Counted from the stretch's first letter, positions 25,292-34,982 are shown. The stretch: DNA of 64,000 nucleotides from Chryseobacterium sp. SN22 (GCF_008329705.1 NZ_VTSX01000026.1:1-64000); one strand, 5' to 3'. A program made the numbers and translations. The notes: a model not told the origin generated them from the letters alone.

Positions 25292-25870
25292 TTAATTTAA
25301 TTTAACAACCATTTTTTCCAGCACCAGGAAAATATCTTCCGAAATCATCGTCAGCCTCAGCTTTTTATTCATCCCTGAAATCTGGGTATTGTGGTTAACC
25401 AAAGAAGTCCAGAACTTTTCGATATGGCGGACGGAATTAAGCTCTTTTATCTTATCATCATCCAGCACGCCGTTCTGATATAAGGAAATTACCAAACCGG
25501 AAAGCAGCTCTTCCGCCTCTTCCAGCTTATTTTTCTCTTTTGCATACATTTCTGAAAGAAACCCATGAATGCTTTCCATTCCGCTGAATGAAAATCCCCA
25601 GAGCAGCTCTCTCTTCCCGGTAGAAATCCGCTCCATTTTCATAGGATTAAAACCTCTTTTTACGGTTGAAACCATATTCATGACTTTCAGCACTTCGGAT
25701 TCATAGGTCGTGTTGCCTTTGGTTTTCAGGTACTCCAGAAATTCACTGAGAAAAGCTTCAAACCGTCCGTCAAAATCAAAAGATTTCGACAGGTAAAGCT
25801 CCTGGACTTTATTAAAATTCCCCAGCAGCTCTTCAAGCTTCTGTATCGTATGGTGAACAAGCTCCTGCAT
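25292..25870 (-). CDS. Hypothetical helical protein of the DUF2589/S8 cassette
   Basis: 192 residues, mostly predicted helical, with no signal peptide, membrane span or catalytic motif that I recognise. Its start overlaps the stop of the preceding 238-residue gene by one base and its stop is 6 bases from the subtilisin start. It may be an adaptor or the protease substrate, but nothing in the sequence decides this. Confidence 0.65.
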   Translation of the reverse strand: MQELVHHTIQKLEELLGNFNKVQELYLSKSFDFDGRFEAFLSEFLEYLKTKGNTTYESEVLKVMNMVSTVKRGFNPMKMERISTGKRELLWGFSFSGMESIHGFLSEMYAKEKNKLEEAEELLSGLVISLYQNGVLDDDKIKELNSVRHIEKFWTSLVNHNTQISGMNKKLRLTMISEDIFLVLEKMVVKLN

Positions 25871-26586
25871 TACTCGAAAATAATCTGTTCCACTTCTCGC
25901 CCGTTCTGGTCTTTCATGGTGACAATCCGGATCCCTTCTTCTTCCATTTCCACGTGGAGGTTGATAAATAATTTATCCTTATCTTCTGCAGAATTGGTAT
26001 TGGGATCTATGTAAATATTATTCAGTTTTGAATTCATTAAACTATATTTATTTAAAACATCCGCATAAATGCCCTTCAGGGCTTCGGATTCCGTTTCCGT
26101 TGAGGTCCCTTCGATAGGCCGTTCCACAGGTCTCTGGGAATTGATGGGAAGCGTCTTTCCCGGAATTTTAACTTCAGGAACCTGGGTTGTGTTAATCGTT
26201 ACAGCTCTGGCAGATGATGCAGTACCTCCACTCCGTATGCCGTTCAGTAAGATTTTGAAGTCCTCATTCTGGATATTTTTCACCGAGACCGGCTGAATGT
26301 TGAGCAGCTTCTGCCTGTTGACCAGAAGGATCCGTTCATTTACTTCCTGGATGAATTTGTTTTCATTAAGTTTAAAATTCCTGTCGGCATCCGCATCAAT
26401 ATCGGTGATCTTGATGGGAATATCCATCTTCACATTCGGCAGCGAATACCTCGGAACCTTGAAAAACTTTAAATACTCATGCTTGGCATATTCCTTCGCG
26501 ATCATCACCGCGTTTTCGTCCGCTTTTTTACGAGCCTGAATTATCTCGTTGTTGAGATAATTCAGGTAATCTGATAATCTGATCAT
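25870..26586 (-). CDS. Conserved hypothetical protein associated with DUF2589
   Basis: 238 residues. An N-terminal helical region with LNNEIIQARKKADENAVMIAKEYAKHE leads into FFKVPRYSLPNVKMDIPIKI, a block I associate with proteins that accompany DUF2589 genes. A low-complexity Ser/Thr/Pro linker (about 118-165) precedes a C-terminal beta-like segment (LHVEMEEEGIRIVTMKD). Not secreted. Lies 14 bases after the DUF2589 gene. Function unknown. Confidence 0.65.
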   Translation of the reverse strand: MIRLSDYLNYLNNEIIQARKKADENAVMIAKEYAKHEYLKFFKVPRYSLPNVKMDIPIKITDIDADADRNFKLNENKFIQEVNERILLVNRQKLLNIQPVSVKNIQNEDFKILLNGIRSGGTASSARAVTINTTQVPEVKIPGKTLPINSQRPVERPIEGTSTETESEALKGIYADVLNKYSLMNSKLNNIYIDPNTNSAEDKDKLFINLHVEMEEEGIRIVTMKDQNGREVEQIIFE

Positions 26587-26600
26587 TCCCGTAAAAAGTT

Positions 26601-27473
26601 TTATTGGGCCAACAATCCAAGAACTTTCTCCAGTCCGGCAGGCATTTCGTCGTTGGTAGCCTTTACCTTTACCCCCAGGGAGTATTCTTTTTCCACTTTG
26701 ATTCCGGTAGCCGAAGATCTTTTGTAAGAAACATCCACATTGAATTTTACCGGGCCGAATCCTCCCGAAGCACCTGCTTTGATGTTAAATTCATCGCTTA
26801 CGTCCTTGGTATAGGTTGAATTCAGCTTTACATTGAAATCCACCTCACAGGTTTCGATCCTGAAAGCGGGTACATTCAGTAACGAGATGAAAGGAACGGA
26901 TATCTCAACGTCGTTCATTGTTTCTTTAGGATTGCTGCTGCTTACTTCCTTATCAGGATCAAAATCCGGGTTCGGCCCCATTTTCCTGTACTTGAATTCA
27001 GCCATACGAAGCTTCTGCTCATTATCCACCGTTTCAAAACCGACTTCCTTGATGAAATTCACGGTACTGATCGACGCATTGGACTGTGCTTTTACGCAGG
27101 CATCCAGTGGCCCACCGATGATGGTCGCAAAATCAATGCTCCCCAATTCCGCCGCAAAATCAGCACTTTCAGCTCCCGATGTTTTGAATACCTGGTCATC
27201 CGCAGCCATCCTTCCGGCTACCATTTTCAGGACTTCCGAAGAAACGGCAGCAAAGGATTTCTCCCATTTTTCATCATAATTTCTTTTAAAATCTTCGATG
27301 ATGCTGATGAGCTCTTTGTTGGAAAGCGCAGCCAGCTCAGAGGTTTCAATCCCTGAAACTTTCTCGTAAACGGCAGGGCTTAATGATTTTTCCAGTCCGG
27401 TCAAAAGATCAATCAGTTCGTTTTTGGATTTCTTGGTGTGGTTCGCTTCCAACACCGACTTTAATGTTTCCAT
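26601..27473 (-). CDS. DUF2589 domain protein
   Basis: 290 residues. After a helical N-terminal 95 residues comes a DUF2589-like domain: LGSIDFATIIGGPLDACVKAQSNASISTV, NFIKEVGF, then VSVPFISLLNVP-type strands (VEISVPFISLLNVPAFRIETCEVDFNVKLNS) and a Gly-rich C-terminal beta region. DUF2589 has no known function. It is the first gene of a five-gene cassette with a subtilisin and an I9-like protein. The -7 box TATCTTTG at 27516-27509 lies about 35 bases upstream. Confidence 0.78.
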   Translation of the reverse strand: METLKSVLEANHTKKSKNELIDLLTGLEKSLSPAVYEKVSGIETSELAALSNKELISIIEDFKRNYDEKWEKSFAAVSSEVLKMVAGRMAADDQVFKTSGAESADFAAELGSIDFATIIGGPLDACVKAQSNASISTVNFIKEVGFETVDNEQKLRMAEFKYRKMGPNPDFDPDKEVSSSNPKETMNDVEISVPFISLLNVPAFRIETCEVDFNVKLNSTYTKDVSDEFNIKAGASGGFGPVKFNVDVSYKRSSATGIKVEKEYSLGVKVKATNDEMPAGLEKVLGLLAQ

Positions 27474-27508
27474 GTTTTATTATTTAGGTTATTAAAAAAT
27501 TTCTACTG

Positions 27509-27516
27509 CAAAGATA
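27509..27516 (-). promoter_or_regulatory. -7 box of the DUF2589/S8 cassette
   Basis: TATCTTTG on the minus strand fits TAnnTTTG; no clear -33 TTG is visible upstream, so the promoter may be weak or activated. Confidence 0.55.
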
Positions 27517-27582
27517 GGCTGCCTAAAAACCGCCGCTCTCAGTAGATTACCTAAACTTTAACCGTGAAATCACCCAAATAAA

Positions 27583-27618
27583 AAAAGTAGATTCCCCATA
27601 CAGAATCTACTTTTATTT
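27583..27618 (-). terminator. Terminator of the SDR gene
   Basis: Perfect 12-bp stem AAAAGTAGATTC (27583-27594) with GAATCTACTTTT (27603-27614); A/T runs on both sides make it a terminator for the minus-strand gene. Confidence 0.87.
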
Positions 27619-27664
27619 TATATAATAAGATTTAAAACCTGCTTTATATTACCGATTCATTTAA

Positions 27665-28546
27665 TCAGTTTGATTTTTTAGCTTTGATCATCGCTTCCAG
27701 TGCATCCCACATTTCCTGCGGAATATCCTCCAGCATGTTGAACTCTCCTGCTCCCTGCAGCCATTCGCCCCCGTCGATTGTTACCACTTCCCCGTTCATA
27801 TAGGCCGAGTAATCGGATACCAGATAAGCGGCAAGGTTGGCCAGTTCCTGATGTTCACCTACCCTTCTCAGCGGCACTTTTTTCCGCATATCAAATTTCT
27901 CCTGCAGGTCTCCAGGCAGCAGCCTGTCCCAAGCTCCTTTTGTCGGAAAAGGTCCCGGAGCAATGGCGTTGAAACGGATGCCGTACTTTGCCCACTCAAC
28001 CGCAAGGGATCTCGTCATGGCCAATACCCCGGCTTTTGCACAGGCTGACGGAACCACATAGGCGGAACCCGTCCAGGAATAGGTGGTCACAATATTCAGA
28101 ACCGTACCCGGTGTTTTGGAGTCGATCCAGTGTTTCCCGATGGAGAGCGTACAGTTTTTTGTTCCTTTCAGAACAATATCCAGAACCGCATCAAAGGCAG
28201 AATGGGTAAGCCTTTCGGTTGGTGAGATGAAATTTCCGGCGGCATTATTTAAGAGAATATCAATCTTTCCGAATTCCTTCAGGGTTGCCTCCTTCATAGC
28301 TTTCACCTCATCCCAGTTCCGTACATCGCAGGCCACACACAACACTTTACCTCCGGTTGCTTCTTCCAGTTCCTTTGCCGTCCCCTGCAATTTTTCCAGG
28401 TTTCTGGAGGTAATGACTACGTTCGCGCCCAGTTCAAGGAAATATTTGGTCATTGCCTTCCCCAGTCCGCTTCCGCCTCCTGTTACGATCGCCACTTTAT
28501 CTTTTAAGGCTCCTTCACGAAGCATCGGTTGTGTATAAAGATTCAT
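27665..28546 (-). CDS. SDR oxidoreductase, 2,4-dienoyl-CoA reductase-like
   Basis: 293 residues. NAD(P)H motif TGGGSGLG (near 22-29), NNAAGNF, and SGSAYVVPSACAKAG-like segment (TGSAYVVPSACAKAGV) where classical SDRs have YxxxK; this variant, with Ser before the Lys helix, is typical of 2,4-dienoyl-CoA reductases. The C-terminus holds VTIDGGEWLQGAGEF. Likely acts in beta-oxidation of unsaturated acyl-CoAs. Monocistronic with its own terminator. Confidence 0.85.
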   Translation of the reverse strand: MNLYTQPMLREGALKDKVAIVTGGGSGLGKAMTKYFLELGANVVITSRNLEKLQGTAKELEEATGGKVLCVACDVRNWDEVKAMKEATLKEFGKIDILLNNAAGNFISPTERLTHSAFDAVLDIVLKGTKNCTLSIGKHWIDSKTPGTVLNIVTTYSWTGSAYVVPSACAKAGVLAMTRSLAVEWAKYGIRFNAIAPGPFPTKGAWDRLLPGDLQEKFDMRKKVPLRRVGEHQELANLAAYLVSDYSAYMNGEVVTIDGGEWLQGAGEFNMLEDIPQEMWDALEAMIKAKKSN

Positions 28547-28683
28547 AATTTATTATTTAATGTCAGTGAATGTATTCTGTTCTATGATGTGCTTCCCGTA
28601 AATTTACTATAAATATTTGTTTCTCCTGTTTAAAAAACTATGCAGGATATATAAAGTAATGGACAATCCTTTGATTAAAACAA

Positions 28684-28712
28684 AAACAGCCCGAACAGAA
28701 TGCTCAGGCTGC
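28684..28712 (-). terminator. Terminator of the DUF1573 gene
   Basis: On the minus strand CAGCCTGA (28711-28704) pairs with TCGGGCTG (28694-28687, one G-U pair) and is followed by five T. Confidence 0.8.
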
Positions 28713-28735
28713 TTTTATAACAAGATTAAACTTAA

Positions 28736-29149
28736 TTAAGAAGCTACTACCGTTCCTTTGAAAGAAAGGGTTTTAGGTGTTTTGCTGTCGCTTGTCGTAA
28801 CGTTTACCGTTTTCATAAACGGTCCTGCGTTAGCCGCGTTATAGCTTGCTTCCACGAATCCTACTTTTCCCGGAAGGATCGGTGTTTTTGTATAGTTTGC
28901 CGTTGTACATCCGCATGAAGGGGCTACGTTTTCAATGATGATCGGCTTGTTTGAAGTGTTGGTAAACTCAAATCTGATCAGTTTCGGCTTTCCCTGAGGG
29001 ATATTTCCTACTTCGATGGATTCTGATTTCCATTTGATGGCATCTGCCAATACGCTTACCACAGGCGTCCCTTCCGCAGGCAATACATTAGCATAGAAAG
29101 GAGAACATGCCAAAACCGCCAGAAGCGCCGTAACTTTTAAATTTTTCAT
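28736..29149 (-). CDS. Secreted DUF1573 protein
   Basis: 137 residues from the ATG at 29149, with a signal peptide ending near FYANVLPA. The DUF1573 core is present: GKPKLIRFEFTNTSNKPIIIENVAPSCGCTTANYTKTPILPGK and ASYNAANAGPFMKTVNV. This is an Ig/ASH-like beta domain with a CGC motif, common and often multi-copy in Bacteroidota. Periplasmic or surface; function unknown. Divergent from a histidine kinase. Confidence 0.88.
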   Translation of the reverse strand: MKNLKVTALLAVLACSPFYANVLPAEGTPVVSVLADAIKWKSESIEVGNIPQGKPKLIRFEFTNTSNKPIIIENVAPSCGCTTANYTKTPILPGKVGFVEASYNAANAGPFMKTVNVTTSDSKTPKTLSFKGTVVAS

Positions 29150-29282
29150 GATATACATTTTTAGTAATAATTAACCGATAGTTTTATTTAACAGAACAAA
29201 TGTAAGCGGAAATTATGAATAGATCCTGTTAACCGCCCCCAAACATTTGTTAATAAGTTGTTAATGATCAAAAATTAATAGA

Positions 29283-29290
29283 TATTTTTG
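29283..29290 (+). promoter_or_regulatory. -7 box of the HisKA/OmpR operon
   Basis: TATTTTTG, 19 bases before the kinase ATG, with a TTG at 29258-29260 (22-base spacer) as possible -33 element. Confidence 0.6.
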
Positions 29291-29308
29291 GATAATATTG
29301 TTCAGTAA

Positions 29309-30556
29309 ATGGAAATCAAGAAACTCAATATTATCATTACCCTCGGCTTTGTGGCCATCATCGGTATTCTGATTGCACAGCTGCTTTGGACGCGCCAGGC
29401 ATATAATCTTGAGGACAAAAAATTCAACCAGACGGTGAACATTGCTTTATTGGAAGTGGTGGAGAAATTGTCCGGCGGAAAAACCTCCTTTACCGAAAGT
29501 CCGGTGCAGAATATTTCCAACGATTATTATGTGGTGAACATCAATAATGAATTCCATCCTGATGTTCTGGAGCATTACCTGAAAACGGAATTTACGAGAT
29601 TCCAGATCAACACCGATTATGTATACGCCGTTTACAACTGCCACAGCGACAAGATGCTGTACGGAAAATACATTTCAAAAGACCAGTACGAGCCCCAAAA
29701 TAAGGTTATTAAATTTCCAAAGCATAAAAATTTAGTCTACTATTTTTCCATCCGCTTTCCGGATAAAACGACTTACCTCATCAGTTCGCTGAAGTTCTGG
29801 TACTTACTTACTTTTGCCCTGATTATTATTCTTCTTGTATATGTGTACTCCATCTATACCATCATTCAGCAGAAAAAATTCTCGGAGCTGCAACGGGATT
29901 TCATCAACAATATGACCCATGAGTTCAAGACCCCGCTGTCTTCTATCCTTCTTGCTTCTGAGGCACTGACCAAGCAGAGTGCGGTAAAGGAAAATCCTAA
30001 GTTGCAGACCTATACTTCCATCATAACCGACCAGGGTAACAAACTCAACCATCATATCGAAAAAATACTGAATATTGCAAAAAACGATGCCTCAGGCTTA
30101 TCATTGAAACCACAGAGGATAGTCTTGCTGCCCTTCATCCGGGAAATTGCAGAAATGATCAGGCAAAAAAACGAGCACATTTCTCTGGGACTCCACATCA
30201 GCGAAAACATTTCAGTAATTGCTGATGAATTCCATTTCGCCAATATCATTTACAATATTCTGGACAATTCCATTAAGTATTGCGAAACAGAGCCGGCGAT
30301 TATTATTTCAGCCCATACCGAAGAAAAAGGATTATCTTTAAAGTTTAAAGACAACGGAATGGGAATCCCTGCTAAAAATATCCCTCATATTTTTGATAAG
30401 TTTTACCGGGTGCATACCCCAAAAAGTGAGAAAGTTACCGGTTTCGGACTTGGTTTGTTTTATGTAAAAAAAGTCGTCCGGCAGCATAACTGGAAAATCT
30501 CCGTGGAAAACAATAGTGACAAAGGCATTACCACAACCCTGTTCATCCCTTTTTAG
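29309..30556 (+). CDS. HisKA-type sensor histidine kinase
   Basis: 415 residues. Membrane helices near 7-27 and 162-184 enclose a periplasmic sensor domain of about 130 residues. H-box NMTHEFKTPLSSILLASEAL, N-box IIYNILDNSIKY, G1 DNGMGIP and G2 GFGLGLFYV follow. The downstream OmpR-type regulator is 13 bases away. Ligand unknown; the GH92 gene that follows might be a target, which is inference only. Confidence 0.94.
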   Translation: MEIKKLNIIITLGFVAIIGILIAQLLWTRQAYNLEDKKFNQTVNIALLEVVEKLSGGKTSFTESPVQNISNDYYVVNINNEFHPDVLEHYLKTEFTRFQINTDYVYAVYNCHSDKMLYGKYISKDQYEPQNKVIKFPKHKNLVYYFSIRFPDKTTYLISSLKFWYLLTFALIIILLVYVYSIYTIIQQKKFSELQRDFINNMTHEFKTPLSSILLASEALTKQSAVKENPKLQTYTSIITDQGNKLNHHIEKILNIAKNDASGLSLKPQRIVLLPFIREIAEMIRQKNEHISLGLHISENISVIADEFHFANIIYNILDNSIKYCETEPAIIISAHTEEKGLSLKFKDNGMGIPAKNIPHIFDKFYRVHTPKSEKVTGFGLGLFYVKKVVRQHNWKISVENNSDKGITTTLFIPF

Positions 30557-30569
30557 ACCTTAAAATACC

Positions 30570-31250
30570 ATGGAAAAATCTAAGATTCTCTATGCCGAAG
30601 ATGATCAGACCATTGCTTTCCTGATTCAGGACAGCCTGGAAAATCATTATGACATTTCATGCTTTTCCGACGGGGAATCTGCCCTTGAAGCTTTTCAACG
30701 GCAGAATTTCGACATCTGTCTGCTGGACATCATGATGCCGGAGATGAACGGTTTTGAACTGGCAGAACACATCCGCAGCAGAAATTCTGAAATTCCCATC
30801 ATTTTTATTTCCGCAAAAGCATTGAAGGAAGACCGGATCAAAGGCCTGAAAATCGGCGCGGATGATTACCTGGTGAAGCCTTTCAGTATTGAAGAGCTGA
30901 TCCTGAAGATCGAAGTATTCCTGCGACGGTCTAAAAAAACAAATAATTCTCCGCAGAAATACAAGGTAGGAAAATTCGATTTCGATCCCAGAAATTATAC
31001 CTTACAGGATCCGCATGGCACGACAACCCTTACCCAAAGGGAATCCGATCTGCTTTTTTATTTTATCCGGAACAAAAATACGGTCCTGAAAAGACAGGAT
31101 ATCCTGAAAGCCATTTGGGGCGATGATGATTATTTCATGGGCCGCAGCCTGGACGTTTTTATTTCAAGATTGCGTAAAGTGCTTGCCAAGGAAGAAAACA
31201 TCGGGATCGAAAACCTTCACGGGATCGGCTTCCGTTTCTCTGAAAAGTAA
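30570..31250 (+). CDS. OmpR-family response regulator
   Basis: 226 residues. Receiver with AEDDQT acidic cluster, phosphoacceptor Asp in CLLDIMMPEMNG, IFISAKA and DDYLVKPF; C-terminal winged helix (TLTQRESDLLFYFIRNKNTVLKRQDILKAIWGDDDYFMGRSLDVFISRLRK shows the trans_reg_C pattern). Partner of the kinase just upstream. Confidence 0.94.
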   Translation: MEKSKILYAEDDQTIAFLIQDSLENHYDISCFSDGESALEAFQRQNFDICLLDIMMPEMNGFELAEHIRSRNSEIPIIFISAKALKEDRIKGLKIGADDYLVKPFSIEELILKIEVFLRRSKKTNNSPQKYKVGKFDFDPRNYTLQDPHGTTTLTQRESDLLFYFIRNKNTVLKRQDILKAIWGDDDYFMGRSLDVFISRLRKVLAKEENIGIENLHGIGFRFSEK

Positions 31251-31336
31251 CAGGCTCTTACATTCTATATCATTTAAAACAATAAATTATTTATCGTTTA
31301 ATTTTATATAAATTTACTTCCAGAAAAATATCTTTT

Positions 31337-33634
31337 ATGAAAAAGTCAGGAACTGCTGTTTTTATATTTCTTTTATTTTCCGGGTTTTATCTAAAAGCTC
31401 AGAATTTCGAAAAACTTTACCAATATGTAAACCCATTGATAGGAACGGAAAAGATGGGGCATACGTACCCCGGCGCTACCGCACCGTTCGGAGCTGTCCA
31501 GCTGAGTCCTGAAACAGATACTATTGCTTATGAACTGAACGGCAAATACAACGGTGAAGTGTATAAATATTGTGCCGGTTACCGGTATGAAGATCCGACA
31601 ATCGTGGGTTTCAGCTCAACGCATTTCAGCGGGACCGGCCATTCCGATCTCGGGGATTTCCTGATTATGCCGACCACAGGAAAGCTGCAGATGAACCCCG
31701 GAACGGCTTCCCATCCTGAAAATGGCTACCGGAGCCGGTTTTCTCATCAGAATGAAACCGCAGAAGCCGGTTATTACAAAGTAAAATTAGACGATCATAA
31801 TATTCTTGCGGAGCTTACAGCCAGTATTAGAGTCGGCGTGCACCGGTATACTTTTCCGAAATCCGATCAGGCGCATATTATTCTGGATCTGATGGCCGGA
31901 ATTTACAATTACGACGGCAAAAATGTATGGACTTACGTCCGCGTGGAAAACGGAACTACAATCACCGGCTACCGTCAGACGAATGGCTGGGCAAGAACAA
32001 GAACCGTCTATTTTGCCATGAAATTTTCAAAGCCCTTTAACTCCTATGGCCAGAAGAATTACGATGGCAAACAGGTATATAACGGATTCTGGAGAAAATT
32101 CGACCAGACCCGGAATTTCCCGGAAATTGCAGGGAAAAACCTGAAAATGTATTTCGATTTCAATACGGATGAAAATGAAGCGATTGAAGTGAAGCTTGCC
32201 ATTTCGCCGGTGAGCCAGGCCAATGCCCTGGAAAACCTTGAAACGGAAATCGGAAATCTTTCGTTCGACCAGGTAAGAGCACAGACCCAGGACAACTGGA
32301 ACAAAGAACTGAATAAAATCGTCATCAAAGGTTCAGACACGGAAAAAACGAATTTTTATACGGCGATGTACCATACGTTCATCAATCCTACCGTTTATAC
32401 CGACGTTAACGGAGAGTATAAAGGTTTAGACCAAAATATCCATAAAGCGGAAGGATTTACCAATTATACCACGTTTTCCATTTGGGATACCTACCGGGCA
32501 CTTCATCCTTACTTTAACATCATTCAGCCTAAGCGAAACGGAGATATGGTACAATCGATGATGGCGCACTATAACCAGTTTTCGATGAAAATGCTGCCGA
32601 TCTGGTCGCATTACGCCAATGACAACTGGTGCATGAGCGGTTATCACAGCGTGAGTGTAGTGGCCGACGCGATCATTAAAGGAAATTATCCGGGCGATGC
32701 CAAGGAAGCATTGAAAGCCTGTGTAGAAACGGCCAGTAAAAGAAATTACGAAGGCATCGGGCAATATATTGACCTGGGCTACATTCCTGCCGAGAAAAAC
32801 GGGACTTCCGTTTCCAACACATTGGAATATGCCTACGACGACTGGTCGATTGCCCAGCTGGCCAAATATTTGGGGGAAACGGAGGTTTATAACACGTTTA
32901 TCAAGCGTTCCGAAAACTGGAAAAACAATTTCGACAACAGCATCGGATTTATGCGGCCCCGGCTGGCAGACGGAAGCTTCAAAAAAGATTTCAATGCCCT
33001 GAGCACTCACGGACAAGGATTTATCGAAGGAAATTCGTGGAATTACAGCTTTTTTGTCCCTCAGAATCCGGATGAACTTATCCGGATGATGGGTGGAAAG
33101 AAAAAGTTCGCTTCCAAGCTGGACGAATTGTTTTCCATGCATCTTCCGGATGAATTTTTTGCCGATACGGAAGACATTACCCGCGAGGGAATCATCGGCG
33201 GTTATGTTCACGGAAACGAACCGGCCCATCATGTAGCCTATCTTTACAATTGGGCCGGGCAGCCATGGAAAACCCAGGCACAGGTAAGACGCATCCTGGA
33301 AATGCAGTACAAGGCAGCTCCGGACGGACTGGGCGGAAACGATGACACCGGACAGATGAGTGCCTGGTACATCCTGAGCTCCTTAGGATTTTATCCGGTA
33401 GCTCCCGGTTCGGAAGAATACGCCATCGGAAGCCCGGCAGTTAACGGAGCTGTATTACATCTGGAAAACGGGAAGACTTTTGAAATCGAAGCTCTTAACC
33501 AAAGCCCAAAAAATGTATATGTCCAAAAAATTCTTCTGAACGGAAAGGAGATTAAAAATTTCACGCTGAAACATTCTGAGATTATGAACGGCGGAAAGCT
33601 TAGTTTTTATATGGCTTCTAAAGCGAAAAAGTAA
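31337..33634 (+). CDS. GH92 family alpha-mannosidase
   Basis: 765 residues with signal peptide (MKKSGTAVFIFLLFSGFYLKAQ). GH92 hallmarks are YVNPLIGTEKMGHTYPGATAPFGAVQLSPET at the N-terminus, FSSTHFSGTGHSDLGD, FSIWDTYRALHP, HGNEPAHHVAYLYN and NDDTGQMSAWYILSSLGFYPV. The family removes alpha-mannose from N-glycans and mannans with calcium. The isolated gene (no SusCD pair nearby) is not part of a typical PUL. No T9SS domain seen. Confidence 0.93.
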   Translation: MKKSGTAVFIFLLFSGFYLKAQNFEKLYQYVNPLIGTEKMGHTYPGATAPFGAVQLSPETDTIAYELNGKYNGEVYKYCAGYRYEDPTIVGFSSTHFSGTGHSDLGDFLIMPTTGKLQMNPGTASHPENGYRSRFSHQNETAEAGYYKVKLDDHNILAELTASIRVGVHRYTFPKSDQAHIILDLMAGIYNYDGKNVWTYVRVENGTTITGYRQTNGWARTRTVYFAMKFSKPFNSYGQKNYDGKQVYNGFWRKFDQTRNFPEIAGKNLKMYFDFNTDENEAIEVKLAISPVSQANALENLETEIGNLSFDQVRAQTQDNWNKELNKIVIKGSDTEKTNFYTAMYHTFINPTVYTDVNGEYKGLDQNIHKAEGFTNYTTFSIWDTYRALHPYFNIIQPKRNGDMVQSMMAHYNQFSMKMLPIWSHYANDNWCMSGYHSVSVVADAIIKGNYPGDAKEALKACVETASKRNYEGIGQYIDLGYIPAEKNGTSVSNTLEYAYDDWSIAQLAKYLGETEVYNTFIKRSENWKNNFDNSIGFMRPRLADGSFKKDFNALSTHGQGFIEGNSWNYSFFVPQNPDELIRMMGGKKKFASKLDELFSMHLPDEFFADTEDITREGIIGGYVHGNEPAHHVAYLYNWAGQPWKTQAQVRRILEMQYKAAPDGLGGNDDTGQMSAWYILSSLGFYPVAPGSEEYAIGSPAVNGAVLHLENGKTFEIEALNQSPKNVYVQKILLNGKEIKNFTLKHSEIMNGGKLSFYMASKAKK

Positions 33635-33650
33635 CCGCAGATTCTTATCT

Positions 33651-33680
33651 AACCACAGATAGCACGGATTTTCACGGATG
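33651..33680. repeat. Interspersed repeat copy (ACAGAT/CACGGATTTT/CACGGAT)
   Basis: Best-preserved plus-strand copy of the motif also found at 9743-9770, 9822-9849 and 51760-51787. It lies in the gene-free stretch between the GH92 and aldo/keto reductase genes, where nothing else was recognised. Confidence 0.55.
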
Positions 33681-33925
33681 TTTGCGCTTAGTGTTTTAAT
33701 AAATGCATCATATTCGTTTCGGATACCATAAGGAATTATCATACCTGATAAATCTGTACGGACAGATAACATCAAAGAACATCTATTACAATTTACTGAA
33801 ACATTTACGATCTGTAAGACAAAACCTGCTGGACTTTTACCCGTATTTTGCTTATGGTATTCGGGGATTTGCAAACACCCGTTTCCTTTATTCTGCTGAA
33901 ATTTGTATTATTAAATATCAATCGT

Positions 33926-34933
33926 ATGAATATACAGAAAGTAAAATTAGGGAGCCAGGGACTCATCGTTCCGGATATCGGACTGGGATGTATGGGGATG
34001 ACCGGTTTCGGAGATGCTGATATGTATGGCAAAACCAACGAACAGGAAGCCATCGCCACCATTCACCGCTCGCTTGAGTTGGGAGGAAATTTCCTTGATA
34101 CAGCCGATCTTTACGGTCCGTTTAAAAATGAGCAGCTGATTGCCAAAGCCATTGCCGGCAGCCGGGACCAATACGTCATTGCCACCAAGTTCGGATGGGA
34201 AATCGATGAGCATGATCAGGTGACCTGGAAAATTAACGGCCGTAAGGACTATGTAAAAAAATCAGTGGAACGTTCCCTCAAGAACCTAAAAACCGATTAC
34301 ATCGACCTGTATTACATGCACCGCCTGGACAAAAATACGCCCATTGAAGAAACGGTACATGCGATGAGCGAACTGGTGCAGGAAGGAAAAGTAAAATATA
34401 TCGGCCTTTCGGAAGTATCTTCGGAAACGGTAAAAAGAGCCCACGCCGTGCATCCGGTTTCGGCAGTTCAGAGCGAGTATTCTTTGTTTGAGAGAACGGT
34501 AGAGGAAAAAGGAGTCCTGCAAACGCTTCATGAGCTAGGCATTGGATTTGTCGCTTATTCGCCATTAGGAAGAGGGTTTCTGTCCGGGCAGATCCGTTCC
34601 ATCGACGATCTTCCTGAAAATGATTTCCGACGGGCCATGCCCCGCTTCCAGGACCAGTATTTCCATAAAAATATAGAACTGGTAAAAACCATGGAAGACC
34701 TGGCATCAGGAAGAGGAATCACCTCATCACAGCTGGCCCTGGCCTGGATCATCAGCAAAGGCATCATTCCGATTCCGGGTACGAAGCGAAGAACCTACCT
34801 CGAGCAGAATATGGAAGCAGCCCAAATTCATCTGAGCGATGACGATCTTTCCAGGCTGGAAAGCATTGTTCCTCCGGGAACCGATACCGGTGCCCCGTAT
34901 GATGAATTCAGTATGGGACTTCTGGATTATTAA
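33926..34933 (+). CDS. Aldo/keto reductase
   Basis: 335 residues from the ATG at 33926; the longer frame adds unrelated residues. AKR catalytic set is visible: Asp-Tyr in DTADLYGPF, Lys in ATKFGW, His in LYYMHRLDK; NADPH-binding end PIPGTKRRTYLEQN. It is of the AKR13-like type (GLGCMGMTGFGD). The AraC-type regulator immediately downstream may control it. Confidence 0.92.
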   Translation: MNIQKVKLGSQGLIVPDIGLGCMGMTGFGDADMYGKTNEQEAIATIHRSLELGGNFLDTADLYGPFKNEQLIAKAIAGSRDQYVIATKFGWEIDEHDQVTWKINGRKDYVKKSVERSLKNLKTDYIDLYYMHRLDKNTPIEETVHAMSELVQEGKVKYIGLSEVSSETVKRAHAVHPVSAVQSEYSLFERTVEEKGVLQTLHELGIGFVAYSPLGRGFLSGQIRSIDDLPENDFRRAMPRFQDQYFHKNIELVKTMEDLASGRGITSSQLALAWIISKGIIPIPGTKRRTYLEQNMEAAQIHLSDDDLSRLESIVPPGTDTGAPYDEFSMGLLDY

Positions 34934-34949
34934 TGTGAAATCTCATTAT

Positions 34950-34982
34950 AACCTCATAGATTTTGAAAACCTATGAGGTTTA
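34950..34982 (+). terminator. Terminator after the aldo/keto reductase
   Basis: Perfect 10-bp stem AACCTCATAG (34950-34959) with CTATGAGGTT (34971-34980), followed by T/A. Confidence 0.75.

Noticed and set aside
32426..33232. 268-residue minus-strand open frame inside the GH92 gene
   Set aside because: Antisense shadow with no domain pattern; GH92 motifs cover the same DNA.
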